Assembly: GCA_017431845.1 (NCBI GenBank)
Contig: JAFRKG010000015.1
Location: forward strand, 1-52,771
Source: Methanosphaera sp.
GTDB lineage: Archaea; Methanobacteriota; Methanobacteria; Methanobacteriales; Methanobacteriaceae
Length of the DNA stretch: 52,771 nucleotides
Reading direction: 5' to 3'
Below the pieces are notes generated by a model. The model was not told where the DNA came from. It ran no database searches and saw nothing but the letters and a program-made list of their open reading frames with translations. Both the position numbers and the translations under genes were made by a program. Position 1 is the first letter of the stretch. Each line of letters starts with the position of its first letter. Below are positions 46,804 to 52,771 of the stretch, piece by piece.

Positions 46804-47102
46804 TAATTTTCATCCTCTTTTTTATAATTTTAATCATTTGATTAATAAGTAATTATTAGAATAGAAATAAGAGTTAAAATTATTAAAGATTAAGATTAAA
46901 TAAAAAGTAATATTTTCCTTTATTATCAAATAATTATACTATTATATTATTAATCTTTTATAAATAAGAATATTTAGAATTATTAATTTTTAAATGAAAA
47001 AATTTTATGACTTAAAAATATGATTAAAATAATAACAAAGTTTAAAAATTAGAATTTAAATAAATATATTATAATTTATTTTGATTTCATGGAGGGAGAA
47101 AA
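46804..47102. other. Divergent promoter region truD / DUF1616 gene
   Basis: About 300 bp of AT-rich sequence without genes. It must hold the promoters of both genes. AAATAAATATATTATAATT (47055-47073) is the TATA candidate for the DUF1616 gene, ~25 bp before the GGAGGGAG. No stable structure or RNA gene is seen. Confidence 0.5.
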
Positions 47103-48350
47103 ATAGCTAATTCAACATCCAAAAGTTTGGTTGTTTTATTTATATTAACACTAATACCACTTATTCTAAGTTTATTGAATTTAGTGAATAATACTTATTT
47201 GTTCGTAGGGTTATTTGCTGTAGACTTCCTCATTGTTGGAATTGCAGCAACAAAATTAAAGTATCCCTTATTAGATATTAAAGAAGTTTTACGAAAAGTA
47301 ACCTTAATCATACCTCTAGGTTTACTGTTTTCGTTGATAAGTGCAGGAATTGTTTATTATTTTAAAATGACTGCAAGTAGTATATTATTGTTTTTATCTT
47401 TAATCGCAATAATTTTAATAATTACTTCAGGATTAAGAACACAAAGCAATATTAGTAAAATAGAAAATCCAAAGGAATATGCGGAAAAACATTTGAAACG
47501 TATAATTTACATGTTAGTGATATTCTGTATCATTTCTTATATTGGAATGGAAGTACCACCATTTAGTGTCATACCATTATGGTTCGGTTTATGTATTCCA
47601 TTTATCATGTTATTACCTGGATATCTCCTATTAAATATTCTTAATCCATATAAGGATGCAATTCGTTTAGGTGAACGTTTAGGAATTTCAATATTTGCTA
47701 GTTTAGTTTTTACATCAATCATTGGATTAATTATAGTTCAAATAGAACATATGCTTAATATGAGACATGTTTCTTTAGTGCTTGTTGTAATTACATTAAT
47801 TATATTGTTACCATTGTATTACATAAAAGTTAAAGAAAAAAATACTCATGAGTTATTTAATGATTACCGGATAAACAGATTGTTTACATTAATTACTGTT
47901 GTCGCAATTATTGCAGTGTTAGCATCAGCAGCATTAGTTACTTCAGGTAATTGGAGTGAAAATAGCCCTAGTGCATTATTCCAGGGAAATACAACATTTA
48001 AAGTTTCTGGTATACACAATACTCCCGATGAAAAAGGATATTATAATTTTACAAATGGAGAAGTATTAAATTTAACAATGTCCATTGTTAACGATGAACA
48101 TAGAGACATGGAATATACTGTAAAAGTAGAAGTTACTAATGAAACCAATAACGTCACATTACAAGAAGAAAAAGTTAAAGTTAAAAATAATGGACGTAAA
48201 AATATTAAAACTAACATTACAATGACTAGTGGTAAAAAAGATATTAAATTCACATTATATGATAGTAACAACCAACCATATAAAATACGTCACTTATATG
48301 TGAATGTAAACGAAAATAATACTTATACTGAAAGTGGAGAACAAACATAA
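47103..48350 (+). CDS. DUF1616 membrane protein, possible ATA start
   Basis: A membrane protein of ~415 residues with about eight membrane segments in the first 280. The DUF1616 block is FSVIPLWFGLCIPFIMLLPGYLLLNIL followed by LGERLGISIFASLVFT. The last ~130 residues are extracellular (SALFQGNTTFKVSGIHN...) and contain many N-x-T/S sequons. GGAGGGAG (47091-47098) is 28 bp from the TTG at 47127, which cannot use it, but is perfectly spaced from an in-frame ATA at 47103 (I-A-N-S-T-S-K-S-L). DUF1616 proteins often accompany surface-glycan genes, and here the gene converges on a UDP-sugar dehydrogenase. Function unknown. Confidence 0.75.
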   Translation: MANSTSKSLVVLFILTLIPLILSLLNLVNNTYLFVGLFAVDFLIVGIAATKLKYPLLDIKEVLRKVTLIIPLGLLFSLISAGIVYYFKMTASSILLFLSLIAIILIITSGLRTQSNISKIENPKEYAEKHLKRIIYMLVIFCIISYIGMEVPPFSVIPLWFGLCIPFIMLLPGYLLLNILNPYKDAIRLGERLGISIFASLVFTSIIGLIIVQIEHMLNMRHVSLVLVVITLIILLPLYYIKVKEKNTHELFNDYRINRLFTLITVVAIIAVLASAALVTSGNWSENSPSALFQGNTTFKVSGIHNTPDEKGYYNFTNGEVLNLTMSIVNDEHRDMEYTVKVEVTNETNNVTLQEEKVKVKNNGRKNIKTNITMTSGKKDIKFTLYDSNNQPYKIRHLYVNVNENNTYTESGEQT

Positions 48351-48380
48351 AAAGGCAGATGGGAACTATTTTCCCACTGC
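48351..48380 (-). terminator. Hairpin plus T-run ending the glycan operon
   Basis: A 10-bp stem (GCAGTGGGAA pairing, one bulged A, five-base loop; 48355-48380) spans the stop codon of the UDP-sugar dehydrogenase. On the minus strand it is followed by CTTTTT, like an intrinsic terminator. Confidence 0.5.
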
Positions 48381-49685
48381 ATAATATTTTAAACCTAATT
48401 TTTGCATTGTACTATTTTTAAATTGATTTCTACCATCAAATATCATATTTTTAGACAGATTACTTTTTATTTTATTGAAGTCTGGACTTCGAAATTCTTT
48501 CCATTCTGTTATTATAATTAAGATATCAGCATTTTTTATTGCGGAATATTTATCATTAAAATAGTTAATATCCCAATCTTTAAAGTAAAATTCTTTTGCA
48601 ACATCCATTGCTTTTGGATCATATGCATTTATTGTTGCACCCGCATCTAACAATTCTCTTATTATAGTTATTGATGGTGCTTCTCTCATGTCATCTGTTT
48701 CAGGTTTGAATGCTAATCCCCATATTGCAAAAGTTAAACCAGTGAGATCTTCCCCTAGAACTTTTTTTATCTTATTTACCAAATAGGATTTTTGTTGATT
48801 GTTTACTTCTTCAACACTTTTTAGTAATTTTGGCTCATATCCCGAATCGGTTGCAGTTTTTATTAGTGCAGTTACATCTTTTGGGAAACAACTTCCACCA
48901 TATCCACAACCAGGATAAAAAAAGCTTGATCCTATTCTGGAGTCACTTCCCATACCCTTTCTTACATTATCTATATTTGCCCCTATTTTGTCACAGATAT
49001 TTGCCATTTCATTCATGAATGAAATTCTATTAGCTAACATGGAATTTGATGCATATTTTGTCATTTCTGCACTTTTAATATCCATTATTATCATTCGTTC
49101 ATGATTTTTTGTAAATGGATCATATAATAGTTTCATAACTTCTATTGCATTTTCATCATCTGCCCCAACAACTATCCTATCTGGGTGCATAAAGTCATTT
49201 ACTGCATTTCCTTCTTTTAAAAATTCTGGATTAGACACTATTGATATTGAGTATGATTCTCCTCTTTTTTCTAGTTGTTCATTAATGATAATTTTAACTT
49301 CATCTGCTGTACCTACAGGTACTGTTGACTTGTCAACTACTATCATATCATGAATAATTGTTTCTCCTATTTGTTGAGCTACTTGTCTAACATATTGTAA
49401 ATCTGCACTTCCATCTTCACCCATAGGGGTTCCTACTGCTATAAAACATAGTTCGGAATTATCTAATCCTTCTTTAAGGTTTGTTGTGAAATGTAGATTT
49501 CCTCGTTCATAATTTCGTTTAATTAATTCTTCTAATCCTGGTTCATATATTGGAATTTTTCCTTCTTTTAATGATTGTATTTTTTCTTCCAGTACATCCA
49601 CACAGTATACTTCATTTCCCATATCGGAGAAACATGTGCCAGTAACAAGTCCCACATATCCTGTTCCTATTATTGTAATATTCAT
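48366..49685 (-). CDS. UDP-glucose/UDP-sugar 6-dehydrogenase
   Basis: A nucleotide-sugar dehydrogenase that oxidises a UDP-hexose to the uronate with two NAD+. The NAD motif is GTGYVG (7-12), then VGTPMGEDGSADL and DKSTVPVGTADEV. The catalytic cysteine is C266 in GYGGSCFPKDV. The C-terminal UDP-binding domain has WGLAFKPETDDMREAPSI. The 439-residue length and motifs fit UDP-glucose dehydrogenase; UDP-ManNAc/GlcNAc enzymes of the WecC/WbpA type are alternatives. AGGAGA precedes the ATG. Third gene of the operon, 11 bp after the GT-C-like gene. Confidence 0.92.
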   Translation of the reverse strand: MNITIIGTGYVGLVTGTCFSDMGNEVYCVDVLEEKIQSLKEGKIPIYEPGLEELIKRNYERGNLHFTTNLKEGLDNSELCFIAVGTPMGEDGSADLQYVRQVAQQIGETIIHDMIVVDKSTVPVGTADEVKIIINEQLEKRGESYSISIVSNPEFLKEGNAVNDFMHPDRIVVGADDENAIEVMKLLYDPFTKNHERMIIMDIKSAEMTKYASNSMLANRISFMNEMANICDKIGANIDNVRKGMGSDSRIGSSFFYPGCGYGGSCFPKDVTALIKTATDSGYEPKLLKSVEEVNNQQKSYLVNKIKKVLGEDLTGLTFAIWGLAFKPETDDMREAPSITIIRELLDAGATINAYDPKAMDVAKEFYFKDWDINYFNDKYSAIKNADILIIITEWKEFRSPDFNKIKSNLSKNMIFDGRNQFKNSTMQKLGLKYYAVGK

Positions 49686-49696
49686 ATTTTTTTCTC

Positions 49697-51274
49697 CTAA
49701 TATACTTTACATACTATAAACCGATTGTTTTCAAATGTTTTCTCTGTTGATGGTAATTTTATATTTTGGAAATTATCCTCGGTTATTTCTTTGGTGAAAT
49801 AATATGATGGGTAAAAACTACCATTCACATACCTTACATCTAATGATTCATAATCAGATGTGTTATTCATTATTAACTTCTTATCATAGACTATGTATCC
49901 TATTTTTTCTTCGTTTAATGATGTTGATGATGATTTTGATAGTGATTTGTTTGTGTAAACATCGAATTGATAATGTATAGGTATTTCATCCATACTTGAG
50001 AGTACTGTTCCAAAGTATAAGTTATTTATTAATATGGATTTATTGTTGTGTTCTTCGTTTTTGAAATAATTTATTAATTCTTGTTCTTCTAATGTAGGTG
50101 GTGCTATCTGAAAAGTTGATTGTTCTGTGTTTGCACTGAAAATTGTTACAGAAGGATCGTTTATATGGACAATACATAAACCTACTGATAAAATTATTAA
50201 AGCTAAAACCAATATTATAGGAAGCCTTTTGTCTGAAGTTTTTACAGAATCCAATAAATTAGATAAACCATAACCACCAAGAATTACCATAGGTATAATA
50301 AGGTATAATAATAACCTAAATGTATATACAGGTATTCCAAACCAATGCAAATTAGTAAATAAAAATGCTACCAAAGCCCATAGAGATACAAAATAAAATT
50401 CTTTCTTTTTAAAAGAAAAATACAAACCTATAATAGCAAAAATTAAAGATAACACTCCTACACACTTAACATACCTTTCTAACCCCATTGCAACTTGACC
50501 CATAAATAAATCAAAAGGATTATTAATAATTGATACAACACCAGAGAAAACCTGAGTAAAATGATCAGGACTAAACAAGAATAAAAATATTAAACCAACA
50601 AATCCCAATGCAAATATTGGTATCATAACATAAACATAATATTTTATCCCATCAAAATTACCCAAAGTAACTGATTGAATTAACATTAAAACAACCAACA
50701 AAATCATCAAATATACAAAAGATGAAAAATGTGTTAATAACGTTGATAAAGCAAGACAAGCTGTAAATATTGCATAAATTCCTTTTGATTCTATAGTAGC
50801 CTTATAATACATATAAACTGCCAAAGTGAAAAAAATCATGGCAAGAGTTTCAGGAATCGGTAAAAATAACCGGGTAAACATGAAACTTGAAATTAAAATC
50901 AAACCAGCAAATAACCCAGTTTTTCCATCATACAAATCTGATGCAACATAAGTTATTGTTAAAACATTGACGACAACCAATATTATTTGTAATAATTTTG
51001 CTCCACCCACTAAACCTGAACCAGTTACGAATGAAACAAATATTAAAAGTACGTGGAACAATGGAGGATAACCTATACTTTTTCCTGCAGGTGCGTTTAA
51101 AAAGTAATCCGTGTTAGTTATACCATTCTGTAAGTAAGCCAATGCATAATTAATATGAGTATAAATGTCCCAGCTTAATGGAAATTGATTTATTAAAGTT
51201 ACAATTAATGCAATAATTAATGACAATATAACCGGAACAAATATTATGCCTTTTCCTCTTAAATTAATATTCAT
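49697..51274 (-). CDS. Polytopic membrane protein, GT-C glycosyltransferase-like
   Basis: A 525-residue membrane protein with about eleven helices. The first external loop has SWDIYTHI (W35, D36, H40), then APAGKSIGYPPLFHVLL. Both blocks match the paralogue at 9281-10816. The C-terminal ~130 residues are outside. AGGTGAT precedes the ATG. It lies 10 bp after the polyprenyl-phosphate sugar transferase and 11 bp before the UDP-sugar dehydrogenase, so a role in transferring lipid-linked sugars at the cell surface is likely. No named family is certain. Confidence 0.65.
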   Translation of the reverse strand: MNINLRGKGIIFVPVILSLIIALIVTLINQFPLSWDIYTHINYALAYLQNGITNTDYFLNAPAGKSIGYPPLFHVLLIFVSFVTGSGLVGGAKLLQIILVVVNVLTITYVASDLYDGKTGLFAGLILISSFMFTRLFLPIPETLAMIFFTLAVYMYYKATIESKGIYAIFTACLALSTLLTHFSSFVYLMILLVVLMLIQSVTLGNFDGIKYYVYVMIPIFALGFVGLIFLFLFSPDHFTQVFSGVVSIINNPFDLFMGQVAMGLERYVKCVGVLSLIFAIIGLYFSFKKKEFYFVSLWALVAFLFTNLHWFGIPVYTFRLLLYLIIPMVILGGYGLSNLLDSVKTSDKRLPIILVLALIILSVGLCIVHINDPSVTIFSANTEQSTFQIAPPTLEEQELINYFKNEEHNNKSILINNLYFGTVLSSMDEIPIHYQFDVYTNKSLSKSSSTSLNEEKIGYIVYDKKLIMNNTSDYESLDVRYVNGSFYPSYYFTKEITEDNFQNIKLPSTEKTFENNRFIVCKVY

Positions 51275-51284
51275 AATTAATCAC

Positions 51285-52679
51285 CTAATACGCGTTTTTA
51301 TCATTTATTAATGCGGGTAATGTTTTAAAGAATATTCTTATATCCAAAAACATAGTCCAATTTTCAACATAATAAATATCATATTCTATCCTCTTAACAA
51401 TAGAAGTATTACCCCGATATCCATTAATTTGTGCCCAACCCGTCATTCCCGGACGGACATGATGTTTAATCATGTATTTTGGAACAGATTCCTTAAATTT
51501 ATTCACCAAATATGGACGTTCAGGTCTTGGACCTATAAGACTCATATCACCTTTCAATATGTTGTAAAATTGAGGTAACTCATCAATACTGAATTTTCTT
51601 ATAATTTTACCAACAGGAGTTATTCTAGGATCATTTTTCTTAGTCCAATGTTTATCATCAATATACTCATTATCAGAATACATACTCCTGAATTTGTATA
51701 TTTCAAACACTTTTCCTCCTTCACCAACACGCTCCTGTTTATATATAATCGGTCCAGGAGATGTTGTTTTTATTATAATTGCTACAACAAAAAGTAATGG
51801 TGAAATAACAATGGAAACACAGATAACAAATATAACATCAAATATTCGTTTAATGAGACTATTATAGAAAATATCCAAAGGCAAGTACCTAGCACTTATT
51901 AATGGAATATCATCCAATAATTCAATATTAGGATGAGTTGTAAGATATCTATAATAATCTGGAACAATATCTGCTCTAACACCATTTTTTTCACAAGTAA
52001 ACATTAAAGATTCAATTGTTTTATAATGTCTTGGAGCTATACTAAGAATTACCCTATCAATAATTTGATTTGATGTAATGATTTTATCCAAATCATTTAC
52101 AGTACCAATTATTTCAACATTATTTACTGGTTCTTTAATATTATCATCCAAAAATCCTATTACCTTATAACCCAGATAAGAATTTTGATTAATAGTATCC
52201 ACTAATTTTTCACCTACTTCTCCTGCACCAATAATTAATACATATTTAATGTTAAAACCACGAGATCTCATTAATCGCAGGAAATAACGTATAATTGCAC
52301 GTTCAATTACTGCAAATAAAAAATTTAATACAAAGAAAAATATTAAAAAATTCTCTGGTAACACTAAAATTTCAGTGAACGTTACTGCAGACAATATAAC
52401 AAATTCTATAAGATTTACTTGTCCAATAGTTGAAGCTTCTGAAAAAATGGACTTGTTTGTTCTTTGTGGTGTATATAATGAGAATACATAATATAACGAT
52501 ATATATGTAGGGATTAAAATTATTAAAAATGTTAAAAATGTTTCAAAATTGAAATTGAAATTAAATCCAATAATTCTTGTTGCAATACTTGAATTTAAAA
52601 ATAAAGTTGAAGCAATTAGTACAAGAATATCAAATAAAACATTTAATACATTAAATAATTGTTGGTTTTCCCTAATCAT
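51285..52679 (-). CDS. Polyprenyl-phosphate sugar-1-phosphate transferase
   Basis: A WbaP/WcaJ-type initiating transferase that attaches the first sugar phosphate to a polyprenyl phosphate for a surface glycan. About four N-terminal membrane helices (to ~125) are followed by a Rossmann-like domain (VLIIGAGEVGEKLVDTINQN). The catalytic domain comes after one more helix: GPIIYKQERVGEGGKVFEIYKFRSMY, then ITPVGKIIRKFSIDELPQFYNILKGDMSLIGPRPERPYL and VRPGMTGWAQINGYRG. All motifs are intact at 464 residues. GTGG is upstream of the ATG. First gene of the operon. This family is widespread in bacteria, so horizontal origin is possible. Confidence 0.9.
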   Translation of the reverse strand: MIRENQQLFNVLNVLFDILVLIASTLFLNSSIATRIIGFNFNFNFETFLTFLIILIPTYISLYYVFSLYTPQRTNKSIFSEASTIGQVNLIEFVILSAVTFTEILVLPENFLIFFFVLNFLFAVIERAIIRYFLRLMRSRGFNIKYVLIIGAGEVGEKLVDTINQNSYLGYKVIGFLDDNIKEPVNNVEIIGTVNDLDKIITSNQIIDRVILSIAPRHYKTIESLMFTCEKNGVRADIVPDYYRYLTTHPNIELLDDIPLISARYLPLDIFYNSLIKRIFDVIFVICVSIVISPLLFVVAIIIKTTSPGPIIYKQERVGEGGKVFEIYKFRSMYSDNEYIDDKHWTKKNDPRITPVGKIIRKFSIDELPQFYNILKGDMSLIGPRPERPYLVNKFKESVPKYMIKHHVRPGMTGWAQINGYRGNTSIVKRIEYDIYYVENWTMFLDIRIFFKTLPALINDKNAY

Positions 52680-52771
52680 ATTACCACTTAATAATAGTTA
52701 GTTATGTTATTCATATTTAATAAAAATGTTTGAAAAAAAAGAAATGTTAAAAAATAGTTTTCAAAGTTAAA

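Noticed and set aside
47089-47106. Mini-ORF ATG-GAG-GGA-GAA-AAA-TAG before the DUF1616 gene
   Set aside because: It simply contains the Shine-Dalgarno sequence and is out of frame. Five codons by chance are expected.

Overview
The window comes from an AT-rich archaeon, almost certainly a methanogen of the Methanobacteriales and most likely Methanosphaera or a close relative. Archaeal markers are the large subunit of DNA polymerase D, class I lysyl-tRNA synthetase, PurP, Sec61-beta, TruD, the nitrogen repressor NrpR, an archaeal ATP-dependent DNA ligase, the phosphomevalonate dehydratase small subunit and an intron-containing elongator tRNA-Met. A formylmethanofuran dehydrogenase gene cluster identifies a methanogen. 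Most starts have a Shine-Dalgarno sequence (GGAGG or GGTGAT type). No rRNA, CRISPR array, insertion sequence or prophage was seen.

Layout. 0-3.8 kb: radical SAM enzyme, gatB, a CBS-ParB protein, hisE. 3.9-7.7 kb (minus): AMP-forming acyl-CoA synthetase with its XRE-cupin regulator, then glmM. 7.8-14.3 kb (minus): a CWB2-like cell-wall protein paired with a GT-C-like membrane protein, a membrane-anchored OB-fold protein, DNA ligase and a DUF2971 protein. 14.5-20.3 kb (plus): polC (DP2) and nrdD. 20.4-24.7 kb: membrane YbjQ-like protein, PfkB sugar/nucleoside kinase, first thiC, trkA. 25-28.2 kb: lysS, a ModE/LysR-like regulator and a divergent hxlB-type isomerase. 28.2-33.0 kb (minus): fwd operon in the order ferredoxin-D-B-A-C-small protein. 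33.2-38.3 kb: purP, a small ferredoxin with a leader ORF, nrpR, glnA. 38.5-43 kb: ThiF-like E1 protein, tRNA-Met, second thiC, sec61-beta, a Lys/Glu-rich repeat protein, phosphomevalonate dehydratase small subunit. 43-45.5 kb: a copper-chaperone-like ORF joined by an A9 run to a copper ATPase in the -1 frame. 45.5-52.7 kb: truD, a DUF1616 membrane protein, and a minus-strand glycan operon (polyprenyl-phosphate sugar transferase, GT-C-like protein, UDP-sugar dehydrogenase).

The genes group into nitrogen control (nrpR, glnA), thiamine synthesis (two thiC and possibly ThiF), C1 metabolism with Mo/W (fwd operon and a ModE-like regulator nearby), DNA replication and precursor supply (polC, ligase, nrdD), and surface glycan synthesis (two paralogous GT-C-like proteins, UDP-sugar dehydrogenase, sugar transferase, glmM, CWB2-like protein).

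The strongest unusual signal is the CopZ/CopA arrangement at 43.1-43.4 kb. A 75-residue metal-binding domain ends just after nine adenines, and a one-base backward slip in that run gives a full two-domain CopA. This mirrors the E. coli copA frameshift that makes a chaperone and a pump from one gene. Other notable signals are two genes whose Shine-Dalgarno sequence points to a non-AUG codon, a protein with a repeated K[ST]FxxxLRxxGL motif, a leader ORF abutting a ferredoxin start, and several palindromic candidate operators.
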